Of a stretch of 64,000 bases of DNA, positions 28,163 to 37,709 are shown piece by piece. Made by a program: the position numbers and the translations under genes. The stretch lies in NCBI RefSeq assembly GCF_002846495.1, contig NZ_PJNE01000001.1:1116001-1180000 (forward strand), read 5' to 3'. Numbering within the stretch: position 1 is the first letter of the stretch; each line of letters starts with the position of its first letter. Source of the stretch: Phycicoccus duodecadis (GTDB lineage Bacteria; Actinomycetota; Actinomycetes; Actinomycetales; Dermatophilaceae). The notes under the pieces are model-generated. The model did not search any database. It was given only the letters and a program-made list of their open reading frames with translations, and was not told the DNA's origin.

Positions 28163-28678
28163 TCAGCGCTTGCTGTACTGGGGAGCCTTGCGGGCCTTCT
28201 TGAGACCGGCCTTCTTGCGCTCGGGGACGCGGGCGTCGCGGGTGAGCAGACCGGCCTTCTTCAGCGCCGGGCGGTTCAGCTCCTCGTCGACCCCGTTGAG
28301 CGAGCGGGCCACACCGAGGCGGACGGCACCGGCCTGGCCGGAGGGGCCACCACCGTGGACGCGCACCAGCACGTCGTAGGCACCGTCGAGCTCGAGGACC
28401 GCCAGCGGCTCGTTGACGATCTGCTGGTGCACCTTGTTCGGGAAGTAGTTCTCGAGGGTACGGCCGTTGATGGTCCACTCGCCGGTGCCGGGCACGATGC
28501 GCACGCGGGCGACGGCCTGCTTGCGGCGGCCGGTGGCGGCGCCGGGCGCCGAGGCGCTCGGGCGGCGCGGGGCCTCGCCGGCGACGGAGCCGGCCTCGGA
28601 CTCGGAGGTGTACTCGCTGACCGGGGCGTCGTTGACGTCGGTGCCGGCGGTCTCGTCGATCTGGGCGTTCTCGGACAT
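28163..28678 (-). CDS. rpsI: 30S ribosomal protein S9
   Basis: 171 residues from ATG 28678, which shares one base with the rplM stop; a GTG one codon upstream is possible. The S9 core starts near residue 50 ([18 protein letters not shown]) and ends in the conserved KAPQYSKR tail that reaches the P-site tRNA. The first ~48 residues form an acidic, Ser/Ala-rich extension typical of actinobacterial S9. Confidence 0.97.
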   Translation of the reverse strand: MSENAQIDETAGTDVNDAPVSEYTSESEAGSVAGEAPRRPSASAPGAATGRRKQAVARVRIVPGTGEWTINGRTLENYFPNKVHQQIVNEPLAVLELDGAYDVLVRVHGGGPSGQAGAVRLGVARSLNGVDEELNRPALKKAGLLTRDARVPERKKAGLKKARKAPQYSKR

Positions 28679-29121
28679 CACTGGGCCACCTGGGTGATCT
28701 CGAAGGGCTTGGGCTGCTGGGCCGAGTGCGGGTGCTCGGAGCCGGAGTAGACCTTGAGCTTGGTCAGCTGCTGACGGCCCAGGGTGGTGCGCGGGAGCAT
28801 GCCGCGGACGGCCTTCTCGACGGCCTTCTCGGGGGCCTTGGCGAGCAGTTCGGTGTAGGTCGTGGAACGCAGACCGCCCGGGAAGCCCGAGTGACGGTAG
28901 GCCTTCTTCTTCTCGGCCTTGGAGCCGGTCAGGGCCACCTTGTCGGCGTTGATGATGATGACGAAGTCGCCGGTGTCGACGTGGGGGGCGAAGGTCGGCT
29001 TGTGCTTGCCGCGCAGCAGGACGGCCGTCTGGCTGGCGAGCCGGCCGAGGACGACGTCGGTGGCGTCGATGACGTGCCAGGCACGGGTCACCTCGGCCGC
29101 CTTGGGGGTGTAGGTACGCAT
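28678..29121 (-). CDS. rplM: 50S ribosomal protein L13
   Basis: 147 residues from ATG 29121 with GAGGA upstream. Conserved blocks [28 protein letters not shown] and [22 protein letters not shown] are present. It is an early-assembly large-subunit protein and is coupled to rpsI through a TGATG junction. Confidence 0.98.
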   Translation of the reverse strand: MRTYTPKAAEVTRAWHVIDATDVVLGRLASQTAVLLRGKHKPTFAPHVDTGDFVIIINADKVALTGSKAEKKKAYRHSGFPGGLRSTTYTELLAKAPEKAVEKAVRGMLPRTTLGRQQLTKLKVYSGSEHPHSAQQPKPFEITQVAQ

Positions 29122-29217
29122 GGGAACATCCTCATGGTCTCTGGGACGGGGGGCGTATGCCGCGTGCTCTCGGGAGGGCTCGCGTCCCTCGCGGGGGCGC
29201 ACGGCACAACATCACCC

Positions 29218-29240
29218 AGTTTAGGGGCTCGCCGACGCGC
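29218..29240 (-). promoter_or_regulatory. Candidate rplM promoter
   Basis: A minus-strand TAAACT (29223-29218) fits a -10 element; a weak -35 (TTCGTA) lies 17 bp upstream. It would give a leader of about 90 nt before rplM. Confidence 0.3.
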
Positions 29241-29305
29241 TACGAAATCACTGTTCACGGCCCCGGTCACCCCTTCCCACCTGCACATACGCCACTGCAT
29301 GACCA

Positions 29306-29357
29306 TTGTGCACACCTCTTGTGCACAGGAAGTGTGCAGAGGTATTGTGCACGCATG
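29306..29357 (+). repeat. Four 13-bp iterons (TTGTGCAC core) over the ArsR-gene promoter
   Basis: TTGTGCAC starts at 29306, 29319 and 29345, and a 6/8 match (GTGTGCAG) starts at 29332: four units at exactly 13-bp steps. Each holds the palindromic GTGCAC or a near match. They cover the probable -35 (TTGTGC at 29319), 18-bp spacer and -10 (TATTGT at 29343) and run into the ATG at 29355. This looks like a multi-site operator, probably for the regulator encoded directly downstream. Confidence 0.6.
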
Positions 29358-29972
29358 GCCACTTCTCCGCCCTCGTCGCCCGACCCCGACTACACCGGCA
29401 TCCGGCTCGACGGCGCCGCCCTGAAGGTGCTGGCGCATCCCCTGCGCTCGCGTCTGCTGTCCACGCTCCGGCTCGCCGGCCCGGCCACGGCCACCGACCT
29501 CGCCGGCACGCTCGGCACCAACTCCGGCGCCACCAGCTACCACCTGCGCCGGCTGGAGACGATCGGGCTGGTCGAGGACACCGGTGAGGGCGAGGGCAAG
29601 CGGAGGCTGTGGCGTGCCGCCACCCACTCGCACTCGTACTGGGCCTCCGACATGGCCGGCGACGAGGACGCGGAGACCGCGCTGAACTGGCTCTCGCGCG
29701 ACTACATCCGCCACCTCACCGACCGCTACGAGCGCTGGCTCGACGTCGAGCAGGCCTGGCCGCTCGACTGGCGCGACGCGCTCGGCCTCAGCGACTCCTA
29801 CGTCCTGGCCACCGCGGAGCAGGCCGAGGCGATGCGCCGCGAGCTGGCCGACGTCGTCAGCCGGTACCGCCGGGTCGGGCAGGGCAACCCGGAGGCGCGC
29901 CGGGTGGCCACGTACACCGTGCTCTACCCCATCGACCTCGACCGGGCCCCGCGCGGGGGCGAGCGCGGATGA
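29355..29972 (+). CDS. ArsR-type winged-helix transcriptional regulator
   Basis: 205 residues from ATG 29355. The N-terminal winged helix (about 20-90) reads ALKVLAHPLRSRLLSTLRLAGPATATDLAGTL then GATSYHLRRLETIGLVEDTG in adjacent blocks. The longer C-terminal half (WASDMAGDEDAETALNWLSRDY) is helical, as in regulators that sense bulky ligands. No metal-binding Cys motif is seen. It overlaps the exporter gene by 4 bp, so it probably controls efflux and itself via the upstream iterons. No leader or Shine-Dalgarno is apparent. Confidence 0.87.
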   Translation: MATSPPSSPDPDYTGIRLDGAALKVLAHPLRSRLLSTLRLAGPATATDLAGTLGTNSGATSYHLRRLETIGLVEDTGEGEGKRRLWRAATHSHSYWASDMAGDEDAETALNWLSRDYIRHLTDRYERWLDVEQAWPLDWRDALGLSDSYVLATAEQAEAMRRELADVVSRYRRVGQGNPEARRVATYTVLYPIDLDRAPRGGERG

Positions 29973-31261
29973 CCGCGCCGCTCACGGCCCGGGAGGCCCA
30001 GCGCCGGCTCTACCTCCTCACCGGGACCCGCTGGTTCCCGGTCGGCCTCGTCGTCGGCATCCTGCTGCTGGTGCAGACCGGGCGCGGCCTCACCATCACC
30101 GAGGCCGCCACCATCGCGTCGGTCACCGGCGTCACGACCTTCCTGCTCGAGCTGCCGACCAGTGGCTTCGCCGATGCGGTGGGCCGCCGCCCGGTCTACC
30201 TCGCCGCCGCCGCGGTGAACGTGGCCGCCGGGATCGCCTACGCCCTGGCCGACTCCTTCGTCACGTTCGCCGTCGCCGCCGTGCTCACGGGCACCTTCCG
30301 GGCTCTCGACTCCGGGCCCCTCGAAGCGTGGTTCGTCGACACCGTCCACGCCGAGAGCCCGGGGGCCGACGTGGACCGCCAGCTCTCGCGCACCGGCACC
30401 ATCCTCGGCGGCGCCATCGCCGTCGGCGCGCTCGTCTCCGGCGGCCTCATCTGGTGGGACCCCGCCGCGCGGCTGGGCCACCCCGGGCACGCCCTCGACA
30501 CCGCCGTCTGGGTCTTCGCCACCCTCAACGTCGTGCACCTGGTGGCGGCGGCCCTCCTCGTGCACGAGCCGCGGCCGGCCGCCGGCGACCGGCGCGCCCG
30601 CCTGCGCGAGGCCCTGGTCGAGGGGCGCCGCTCCCCCCGCGTGGTCGCCGACGGGGTACGCCTGCTCGGCACCAACCGGGTGCTGCTGGCGCTCGTCGGG
30701 GTCGAGCTCTTCTGGTCGGTCGGGATGATCGTGTTCGAGTCGCTGATGCCCCTGCGGCTCGAGGAGCTGCTGGGGTCGGCCCGCGCCGCCGGCGCCGTCG
30801 TCGGGCCGGTCGCGGCCGCGGGCTGGGGCATCTTCGCGGCCGGCTCCTGGCTGGCCGGCGTCGCCTCCGGGCGCCTCGGGGTGGCCCGCGCCGCGATGCT
30901 CGGCCGGGTGCTCAACGCGCTCGGGGCGGTCGTGATGGGGCTCGCCGTGGGCCCGGTGGGGCTCGTCGCCGCATACCTCTTCACCTACTCGATGCACGGG
31001 ATGAACGGCGCCCCGCACGCCGCGCTGCTCCACCGCGAGGCCGACGCGGGCAACCGCTCCACGGTGCTGTCGATGAACTCGATGGTGGCCTTCCTCGCGT
31101 TCGCCGTGGCGGCGCCCGCGGTCGGCGCGCTCGCCGACCACGCGGGCCTCGGGGTCGCGATGGTCACCGCCGGCACCTTCAGCCTGCTCGGGGTGGTCCT
31201 CTACCTGCCCGCCCTTCACCGTGAGCGGCGACGGAGCACGGCGGTGCCCGCCCCCGCGTGA
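29969..31261 (+). CDS. MFS transporter
   Basis: 430 residues with about 12 hydrophobic helices in two halves and the loop 2-3 signature in variant form (GFADAVGRRPVYL). The large hydrophilic middle loop (EPRPAAGDRRARLREALVEG) is typical. ATGA overlap with the regulator gene indicates coupled translation. Substrate unknown; drug or metabolite efflux is the likely role. Confidence 0.9.
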   Translation: MTAPLTAREAQRRLYLLTGTRWFPVGLVVGILLLVQTGRGLTITEAATIASVTGVTTFLLELPTSGFADAVGRRPVYLAAAAVNVAAGIAYALADSFVTFAVAAVLTGTFRALDSGPLEAWFVDTVHAESPGADVDRQLSRTGTILGGAIAVGALVSGGLIWWDPAARLGHPGHALDTAVWVFATLNVVHLVAAALLVHEPRPAAGDRRARLREALVEGRRSPRVVADGVRLLGTNRVLLALVGVELFWSVGMIVFESLMPLRLEELLGSARAAGAVVGPVAAAGWGIFAAGSWLAGVASGRLGVARAAMLGRVLNALGAVVMGLAVGPVGLVAAYLFTYSMHGMNGAPHAALLHREADAGNRSTVLSMNSMVAFLAFAVAAPAVGALADHAGLGVAMVTAGTFSLLGVVLYLPALHRERRRSTAVPAPA

Positions 31262-31273
31262 CAGGCTGGCGCG

Positions 31274-31933
31274 ATGAAGCAGTTCCTCCTCGGAGTCGTC
31301 ACGACCCTCGTCGTCCTGGTGGTCGCCGCCGCCGTCCTGCTGGTCTCCGTCGGCTCCGGGACCGCCCCGGCCGCGCCGCGCCCGTCGGCCACCCCGTCCG
31401 GCACGGCGGCTCCCCCGACCGACCTGGCCGCCGACGAGACCTGGCTCGGCTCGGTCGACCTCACCAGCCGCGACCTGGTCTCGGCCGAGGGTGACCTCGC
31501 CGGCGTCCGCGCCCGGGGGACCGGGGTGCGTTTCGGCGCCGACGGGATGCACGCCGACACCCTCGCGGTCGACGCCACGGTGCCCTTCGCCACGGTGGCC
31601 GAACAGATCGGCTCGGGGACGACCGTCTACGCCGCCCCCGACGGGCGGGCCGGCGTCCAGCGCCGCGCGACGCTGTTCGGGCGCACCGTCACCATCCGGG
31701 CCACCGGCACCGTGCGAGCCGACCGTGGGCAGCTGCTGATCGAGCCCGAGACCGTCGACCTCGGCGGCCCGGCCTTCCTCGACGCCATCGCCGGCGCGGC
31801 CGCCCGCGCCCTGGTCACGATCCGCCAGCCCGTACCCGGAGTCCCCGCCGGCCTCGTGCTGCGGAAGGTGACGACGACCCCGTCCGGCTTCGCGGTGGCG
31901 CTGGACGGGGCCGACGTCACCGTCGGTCGCTGA
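31274..31933 (+). CDS. DUF2993/LmeA-like exported protein
   Basis: 219 residues. An N-terminal helix (about 5-28) may be a signal anchor and is followed by a Pro/Ala/Thr-rich linker. The remaining domain (VRARGTGVRFGADGMHADTL; ATVPFATVAEQIG; PGVPAGLVLRKVTTTPSGF) resembles DUF2993 proteins, some of which bind envelope lipids in mycobacteria. Assignment is by pattern only. Confidence 0.65.
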   Translation: MKQFLLGVVTTLVVLVVAAAVLLVSVGSGTAPAAPRPSATPSGTAAPPTDLAADETWLGSVDLTSRDLVSAEGDLAGVRARGTGVRFGADGMHADTLAVDATVPFATVAEQIGSGTTVYAAPDGRAGVQRRATLFGRTVTIRATGTVRADRGQLLIEPETVDLGGPAFLDAIAGAAARALVTIRQPVPGVPAGLVLRKVTTTPSGFAVALDGADVTVGR

Positions 31934-31967
31934 GCCGGGCGCCCTCGGCGAGGCGGGCGTCCGGGTG

Positions 31968-33662
31968 TCACCGCGAGCGCGCCACCCGGCCCTCGTCCCA
32001 CACCGGCTCGTCGGTGGCGGCCACGGTGCCGTCCTGGCGGAACACCAGGAAGCGGTCGAGGCCGCGGGCGAACCAGCGGTCGTGGGTGACTGCCACCACG
32101 GTCCCCTCGAAGGCGGCGAGGGCGTCCTCGAGGGCCTCGGCCGAGTGCAGGTCGAGGTTGTCGGTGGGCTCGTCGAGCAGGAGAAGGGTGGCCCCCGACA
32201 GCTCGAGCAGCAGGATCTGCAGCCGGGCCTGCTGGCCGCCCGAGAGCGAGTCGAAGGCCTGCTCGGCGGCCGCGGCCAGGCCGTAGCGGTCGAGCGCGCG
32301 GGCGGCGAGCTCGCGCGGCATCCCGGCGCGGTGCTCGTCGCCGCGGTGCAGGATCTCCAGGAGGGTCCGCCCGTGCAGGGCCGCGTGGTCGTGGGTCTGC
32401 GCGAACCAGCCGGGCCGCACCCGCGACCCCAGCACCACCCGCCCCGCGTGCTCGACCGCAGGGGGGCGGATGTCGCCCACCGGCTCGTGCTCGCGGTCGG
32501 GGTCGCTGCCGCCCGCGGCCAGCAGGCGCAGGAAGTGCGACTTGCCCGAGCCGTTGCTGCCGAGGATGCCGACCCGCTCGCCGAACCAGAGCTCGGCGTC
32601 GAAGGGCTGCACCAGCCGCTGCCCGTCGACCTTCAGCTCGAGCCCGGTCACCACGACGGCCCGCTTGGCGGTGCGCCCGCCACTGAGCCGCATCGTCACC
32701 TTCTGGCGCAGCGGCACCGCCTCGGGCGGCCCGGCCTCGACGAACTTGCGCAGCCGGGTCTCGGCCGCCCGCAGGCGGGAGGCGAGCCCGTCGTTGAAGG
32801 TCGCCTTCTGCCGGTACATGACGACGAGCTCCTTGAGCTTGACGTGCTCCTCGTCCCAGCGGCGGCGCAGCTCGTCGAGGCGGTCGTTGCGGTCGGACCG
32901 GGCCTGCTCGTAGGTCGAGAAGCGGCCGGGATGCACCCACACCGAGTTGCCGCCGTGGGCCGGCTCGAGGGTCGCGATGCGGGTGGCGACGCGGTCGAGC
33001 AGCTCGCGGTCGTGGCTGACGAACAGCACCGTCTTGGGCGACTCCAGGAGCCGCTCCTCGAGCCAGCGCTTGGCCGGCACGTCGAGGTAGTTGTCGGGCT
33101 CGTCGAGCAGGAGGACCTCCTCGGGCCCCCGCAGGAGCGCCTCGAGCACGAGGCGCTTCTGCTCACCACCCGAGAGGGTCGTGACCTGGCGCCACTGCGC
33201 CTGCTCGAACGGCACCCCCAGGGCAGCGACGGTGCAGACGTCCCAGAGGGTCTCCCACTCGTAGCCCCCCACGTCGCCCCAGTCCGAGAGGGCCTGGGCG
33301 TAGTCGAGCTGGTCCTGCTCGGACTCGCGCTCCATCATCGCGAGCTCGGTGCGCTCGACCTCGGCGGCCGCCCGGCGCACCGGCTCGGGAGCCACCGACA
33401 CCAGCAGGTCCCGCACGCTGGAGCCGTCGCGGACCTGGCCGATGAACTGCCGCATCACCCCGAGGCCGCCGCTGCGGGTGACCGCGCCGTCGGATGCCGT
33501 GAGGTCGCCGGCGAGGATCCGCAGCAGCGTCGTCTTCCCGGTGCCGTTGGGTCCGATGAGAGCGACCTTGGCCCCCTCGCCCACCCGGAAGCTCACGTCC
33601 CGCAGCAGCGGCCGGCCGTCGGGCAGCGAGAAGCTCACGGAGCCGATGTCGAGGTGTCCCAC
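31968..33662 (-). CDS. ABC-F family ATPase
   Basis: 564 residues from GTG 33662, with GGAGGA 9 bases upstream. Two nucleotide-binding domains in tandem and no membrane part: Walker A GPNGTGKTT and GSNGSGKS, signatures TLSGGEQKR and LSGGQQAR, Walker B LLLDEPDNYLD and LLLLDEPTDNLD. The linker between them is helical and basic (MYRQKATFNDGLASRLRAAE). ABC-F proteins act on the ribosome, as translation factors or antibiotic protection. Position beside truA suggests a housekeeping role. Confidence 0.92.
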   Translation of the reverse strand: MGHLDIGSVSFSLPDGRPLLRDVSFRVGEGAKVALIGPNGTGKTTLLRILAGDLTASDGAVTRSGGLGVMRQFIGQVRDGSSVRDLLVSVAPEPVRRAAAEVERTELAMMERESEQDQLDYAQALSDWGDVGGYEWETLWDVCTVAALGVPFEQAQWRQVTTLSGGEQKRLVLEALLRGPEEVLLLDEPDNYLDVPAKRWLEERLLESPKTVLFVSHDRELLDRVATRIATLEPAHGGNSVWVHPGRFSTYEQARSDRNDRLDELRRRWDEEHVKLKELVVMYRQKATFNDGLASRLRAAETRLRKFVEAGPPEAVPLRQKVTMRLSGGRTAKRAVVVTGLELKVDGQRLVQPFDAELWFGERVGILGSNGSGKSHFLRLLAAGGSDPDREHEPVGDIRPPAVEHAGRVVLGSRVRPGWFAQTHDHAALHGRTLLEILHRGDEHRAGMPRELAARALDRYGLAAAAEQAFDSLSGGQQARLQILLLELSGATLLLLDEPTDNLDLHSAEALEDALAAFEGTVVAVTHDRWFARGLDRFLVFRQDGTVAATDEPVWDEGRVARSR

Positions 33663-33712
33663 GAGGGACCATCCTCCCCGATGGGGGGCCGCCCGCTCCA
33701 CGCACTTTCCGG

Positions 33713-34564
33713 CTACGCCCCTCGGCCCGGCAGGGTGCGGACGGCGCGGGCCTCCCGCGCGCGGGCGGCGAGCTCGTCGTCGGCCGGGTAGGTGACCTCC
33801 TCGAGCGAGAGCCCGTGGGCCGGCATGACCTTCACGGCCGGGTCGCGCACGCCGGCGGTCAGCACCTGCGCCGGCCACTCCCGAGGACGGCGCCCCTCCC
33901 CCACCGGCACCACGGCGCCGACGAGCGCACGCACCATCGAGTGGCAGAAGGCATCGGCCACGACGGTCGCCTCGAGCACGCCGTCGTCACCGCGCTGCCA
34001 GGAGTACTCGAGCAGGGTACGCACGGTGCCGGCGCCCTCACGGCGCTTGCAGAAGGCGGCGAAGTCGCGCAGCCCGGTCAGCTGCCGCGCCGCGGCGTCC
34101 ATGGCCGGGGCGTCGAGCCGGTCGCGGACCACCACGGTGTCGTGGCGGCGCAGCGGGTCCAGGGCCGCCGGGTCGTCGAGCACCCGGTAGCGGTAGCGGC
34201 GCCGCAGGGCCGAGAAGCGGGCGTCGAAGCCGGGCGCGGCGGGAGCCACGGCGTGCACCACGACGTCGCCCGGCAGCACCCCGTTGAGGCGCGTGACGGC
34301 GGCGGCCCCCGGCGCCCGGTCCGAGCGCCCGGGCAGCGCCGCGTAGGCCGCCGCGTCGACGTCGGCGTGCGCCACCTGGCCGCGGGCGTGAACCCCCGCA
34401 TCGGTGCGACCGGCCACGGTGAGGCGCACCGGGTCGGGGGCGCGCAGCACCGTCGTCAGGGCCTGCGACAGCACCCCCTCGACCGTGCGCATCCCGGGCT
34501 GGGCGGCCCAGCCCGAGAACGCCGTGCCGTCGTACGCGAGGTCGAGCCGGAGCCGCACGGTCAT
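33713..34564 (-). CDS. truA: tRNA pseudouridine synthase A
   Basis: 283 residues. Catalytic Asp in GRTDAGVHARGQVAH; other blocks LAYDGTAFSGWAAQPG, YRYRVLD and CHSMVRALVGAVVPVGEGR. It modifies U38-U40 in the anticodon arm of tRNAs. It lies downstream of rplQ, the standard actinobacterial order, separated by a terminator-like hairpin. Confidence 0.96.
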   Translation of the reverse strand: MTVRLRLDLAYDGTAFSGWAAQPGMRTVEGVLSQALTTVLRAPDPVRLTVAGRTDAGVHARGQVAHADVDAAAYAALPGRSDRAPGAAAVTRLNGVLPGDVVVHAVAPAAPGFDARFSALRRRYRYRVLDDPAALDPLRRHDTVVVRDRLDAPAMDAAARQLTGLRDFAAFCKRREGAGTVRTLLEYSWQRGDDGVLEATVVADAFCHSMVRALVGAVVPVGEGRRPREWPAQVLTAGVRDPAVKVMPAHGLSLEEVTYPADDELAARAREARAVRTLPGRGA

Positions 34565-34590
34565 CGCCCCAGCGTAGGGCGCACGCGCGA

Positions 34591-34621
34591 CGGCCCCTCT
34601 CCCACGCGGGGAGAGGGGCCG
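34591..34621 (-). terminator. Terminator hairpin after rplQ
   Basis: A perfect 13-bp stem (34591-34603 with 34609-34621) and a 5-base loop, 25 bp past the rplQ stop. No U-tract follows. It marks the end of the alpha operon before truA. Confidence 0.72.
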
Positions 34622-34645
34622 TTCACGGGACGGACGAGGGGAGGC

Positions 34646-35383
34646 TCAGGCCTCGTCCTCGACCTGCTGCTTGGCGGCGCCACCGGCCGGCTCGAACCCG
34701 GCGGCCTCGGCGGCCTCCGCGTCCTTGAACCAGAACTCGGCGACCGTCTGGTCGTACCACTGCGAGCCTTCGACGTGGTACTTGCCGGAGTCGGCGTTGC
34801 CCTTGACGGTGTAGCCGTCGGGGGCGCTGCCGTCCTCGGCCGCGGCGACCGCGCCCGCGGGGAGCTCGGTGGCGGCGGTGTCGCCGGCCTCCGCGTCCTC
34901 CGCGGCCTTGGTCTCGGCCGCGGCCTCCTTGGACTCGGCCTGGGCGGCCGCGCGCTTGGCCGCGTCGTCCTTGGCCGCACGCTTGGTCGCGCCCTCGGCC
35001 TCCTTGACGGTGGCCTTCTTGGCGACGGGCTCGCGGACGAGCTCGATGACCGCCATGGGGGCGTTGTCGCCCTTGCGCGGGCCGATCTTGGTGATGCGGG
35101 TGTAGCCGCCGGGGCGCTCGGCCATGTCGGGGCCGATCTCGACGAACAGGCGGTGCACGACGCCCTTGTCACGGATGACGGTCATGACCCGGCGACGGGC
35201 CGAGAGGTCGCCGCGCTTGGCGAAGGTCACGAGCCGCTCGGCCAGCGGGCGCAGGCGCTTGGCCTTGGCCTCGGTGGTCGTGATGCGGTCGTGCTCGAAG
35301 AGCGAGGTCGCGAGGTTCGCGAGGATGAGCCGCTCGTGAGCGGGACCGCCTCCGAGACGGGGACCCTTGGTGGGGGTGGGCAT
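34646..35383 (-). CDS. rplQ: 50S ribosomal protein L17 with C-terminal sunset-like domain
   Basis: 245 residues from ATG 35383 (AAGGAG upstream). The L17 core is residues 1-120 ([25 protein letters not shown] in two blocks; [18 protein letters not shown]). Residues 121-180 are an Ala/Lys/Glu-rich linker. Residues 173-233 form a compact domain ([34 protein letters not shown]) that recurs at the end of L4 in this window with 47 of 61 identities. It resembles what annotators call the sunset domain, from memory. Ordinary L17 is ~120 residues, so half this protein is added. Confidence 0.96.
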   Translation of the reverse strand: MPTPTKGPRLGGGPAHERLILANLATSLFEHDRITTTEAKAKRLRPLAERLVTFAKRGDLSARRRVMTVIRDKGVVHRLFVEIGPDMAERPGGYTRITKIGPRKGDNAPMAVIELVREPVAKKATVKEAEGATKRAAKDDAAKRAAAQAESKEAAAETKAAEDAEAGDTAATELPAGAVAAAEDGSAPDGYTVKGNADSGKYHVEGSQWYDQTVAEFWFKDAEAAEAAGFEPAGGAAKQQVEDEA

Positions 35384-35420
35384 TGCGTATCTCCTTGGTT
35401 TTTCTGCCTGGAGGCGTGGG

Positions 35421-36455
35421 TCAGAGCTGCTCGTCCTCGGCGAACGCCGAGTCGTCCTCGCCCTCACCGAAGGTGAAGTCGTCGTAGCGGTCGGCGATCA
35501 GGCTCGGGTCGAACCCGGGGGGGCTGTCCTTGAGGGCCAGACCCATGCCGACCAGCTTGGCCTTGACCTCGTCGATCGACTTCGCGCCGAAGTTGCGGAT
35601 GTCGAGCAGGTCGGCCTCGCTGCGACCCACGAGCTCACCCACGGTGTGGATGCCCTCGCGCTTGAGGCAGTTGTAGGACCGGACGGTGAGGTCGAGATCC
35701 TCGATGGGCAGCGCCAGGTCGGCGGCGAGCGCGGCGTCGGTGGGCGACGGGCCCATGTCGATGCCCTCGGCCTCGACGTTGAGCTCACGGGCCAGGCCGA
35801 ACAGCTCGACGAGGGTCTTGCCGGCCGAGGCCAGCGCGTCGCGCGGGGCCATCGAGCTCTTGGTCTCGACGTCGATGACGAGGCGGTCGAAGTCGGTGCG
35901 CTGCTCGACGCGGGTGGCCTCGATCTTGTAGGTCACGTTCAGGACCGGGCTGTAGATCGAGTCGACCGGGATGCGGCCGATCTCCTGGTCGCCGGCCTTG
36001 TTCTGGACGGCGGAGACGTAGCCGCGGCCACGCTCGACGGTGAGCTCCATCTCGACGGTGCCCTTGTCGTTGAGCGTCGCGATGTGCAGGTCGGGGTTGT
36101 GGACCTCGACCCCGGCCGGCGGGGCGATGTCGGCGGCGGTGACGGGGCCGGCGCCCTGCTTGCGCAGGTACATCACGACCGGCTCGTCGTGCTCGGAGGA
36201 GACGACGAGGGTCTTGATGTTCAGGATGATCTCGGTGACGTCCTCCTTGACCCCGGGGATCGTGGAGAACTCGTGGAGCACCCCGTCGATGCGGATGCTG
36301 GTGACGGCCGCGCCCGGGATGCTCGAGAGCAGGGTGCGACGGAGGGTGTTGCCGAGCGTGTAGCCGAAGCCGGGCTCGAGGGGCTCGATGACGAAGCGGC
36401 TCCGGTTGTCGGAGACGACGCTCTCACTGAGGACGGGACGCTGTGCGATGAGCAC
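35421..36455 (-). CDS. rpoA: DNA-directed RNA polymerase subunit alpha
   Basis: 344 residues from GTG 36455, with GGAAGGAA upstream. The N-terminal assembly domain has [22 protein letters not shown] (split across the start region) and the C-terminal domain [18 protein letters not shown] and [14 protein letters not shown], which binds UP elements and activators. Length and motifs are normal. It lies between rpsD and rplQ. Confidence 0.98.
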   Translation of the reverse strand: MLIAQRPVLSESVVSDNRSRFVIEPLEPGFGYTLGNTLRRTLLSSIPGAAVTSIRIDGVLHEFSTIPGVKEDVTEIILNIKTLVVSSEHDEPVVMYLRKQGAGPVTAADIAPPAGVEVHNPDLHIATLNDKGTVEMELTVERGRGYVSAVQNKAGDQEIGRIPVDSIYSPVLNVTYKIEATRVEQRTDFDRLVIDVETKSSMAPRDALASAGKTLVELFGLARELNVEAEGIDMGPSPTDAALAADLALPIEDLDLTVRSYNCLKREGIHTVGELVGRSEADLLDIRNFGAKSIDEVKAKLVGMGLALKDSPPGFDPSLIADRYDDFTFGEGEDDSAFAEDEQL

Positions 36456-36604
36456 GGTGGTTCTTCCTTCCCACGGGCGACCGCTATTTGACGCCGCGTG
36501 TACGCCGGGCGCGACCCCGGCTCCTGCCCCCACTCGGTCCGTGGGTCAGGCTGCGTCCGCGGCGCCGGCCACCCCGAGAGGAGGCCGGTGCCGCGGACGA
36601 TGGG

Positions 36605-37213
36605 TCAGTTCTTGGAGTAGAACTCGACGATGAGCTGCTCGGTGAGCACGGTGTCGATCTGCGCCCGGGTGGGCAGCTGGTGCACGAGGATCTGCAGCGT
36701 GCCGGGCACGACCTGGAGCCATGCCGGGATCGGGCGCTCGCCGAAGGTCTCGCGGGCCAGCTGGATCGGGAAGGCCTCGACCGACTGCTTGCGCACCGTG
36801 ATGATGTCGTACTGCTCGACGCGGTAGCTGGGCACGTCGACGCGCTTGCCGTTGACCTCGAAGTGGCCGTGGGTCACGAGCTGACGCGACTGGCGACGGG
36901 TGCGCGCCAGGCCGGCGCGGTACACGACGTTGTCGAGGCGCGACTCGAGGATGGTGAGGATGTTCTCGCCGGTCTTGCCGGGGCGGTTGGCCGCCTCCTT
37001 GTAGTACCGACGGAACTGCTTCTCCATGACGCCGTAGGTGAAGCGGGCCTTCTGCTTCTCCTGCAGCTGGGTGAGGTACTCCTTCTCCTGCATCCGGCGG
37101 CGGCCGTGCTGGCCGGGCGGGAACGGGCGGAGCTCGAAGTTCTTGTCACCACCGACGAGGTCGGTCTTGAGGCGACGCGACTTCTTCGTGATGGGTCCGG
37201 TGTAACGGGCCAT
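36605..37213 (-). CDS. rpsD: 30S ribosomal protein S4
   Basis: 202 residues. The N terminus (ARYTGPITKKSRRLKTDLVG) lacks the four-cysteine zinc knuckle, so this is the C-minus form. The S4 RNA-binding domain has RLDNVVYRAGLARTRRQSRQLV. It nucleates 30S assembly and in other bacteria autoregulates the alpha operon. Confidence 0.98.
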   Translation of the reverse strand: MARYTGPITKKSRRLKTDLVGGDKNFELRPFPPGQHGRRRMQEKEYLTQLQEKQKARFTYGVMEKQFRRYYKEAANRPGKTGENILTILESRLDNVVYRAGLARTRRQSRQLVTHGHFEVNGKRVDVPSYRVEQYDIITVRKQSVEAFPIQLARETFGERPIPAWLQVVPGTLQILVHQLPTRAQIDTVLTEQLIVEFYSKN

Positions 37214-37248
37214 GTGTCTCTATACCTTTCGCGAAGTCTGTCGGTCGC

Positions 37249-37653
37249 TCAGACGCGGCGGCGCTTGGGCGGGCGGACGCCGTTGTGCGGCTGGGGGGTG
37301 ACGTCCGAGATCGAACCGACCTCGAGGCCGGCGGCGGTCAGGGACCGGATGGCGGTCTCGCGACCGGAACCGGGGCCCTTGACGAAGACGTCGACCTTGC
37401 GCATGCCGTGCTCCATGGCACGACGGGCAGCGGCCTCGGCGGCGGTCTGCGCGGCGAACGGGGTGGACTTGCGCGAGCCCTTGAAGCCGACCTGGCCCGC
37501 GGAGGCCCAGGCGATGACGGCCCCGGTGGGGTCGGTGATCGAGATGATCGTGTTGTTGAACGTGCTCTTGATGTGGGCCTGGCCCACCGCGACGTTCTTC
37601 TTCTCCTTGCGGCGCACCTTCTTGGCGCCGGTCGTGCGGCCCTTGGGAGGCAT
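37249..37653 (-). CDS. rpsK: 30S ribosomal protein S11
   Basis: 134 residues. Conserved [29 protein letters not shown] and the basic tail [15 protein letters not shown] are present. It forms part of the platform and Shine-Dalgarno cleft. Lies between rpsM and rpsD as usual. Confidence 0.98.
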   Translation of the reverse strand: MPPKGRTTGAKKVRRKEKKNVAVGQAHIKSTFNNTIISITDPTGAVIAWASAGQVGFKGSRKSTPFAAQTAAEAAARRAMEHGMRKVDVFVKGPGSGRETAIRSLTAAGLEVGSISDVTPQPHNGVRPPKRRRV

Positions 37654-37709
37654 ATGTGTTCTCCTACGAAGTCTTCGGGTGGAGTGGTGTGACGCGGCTC
37701 AGCCGCAGG

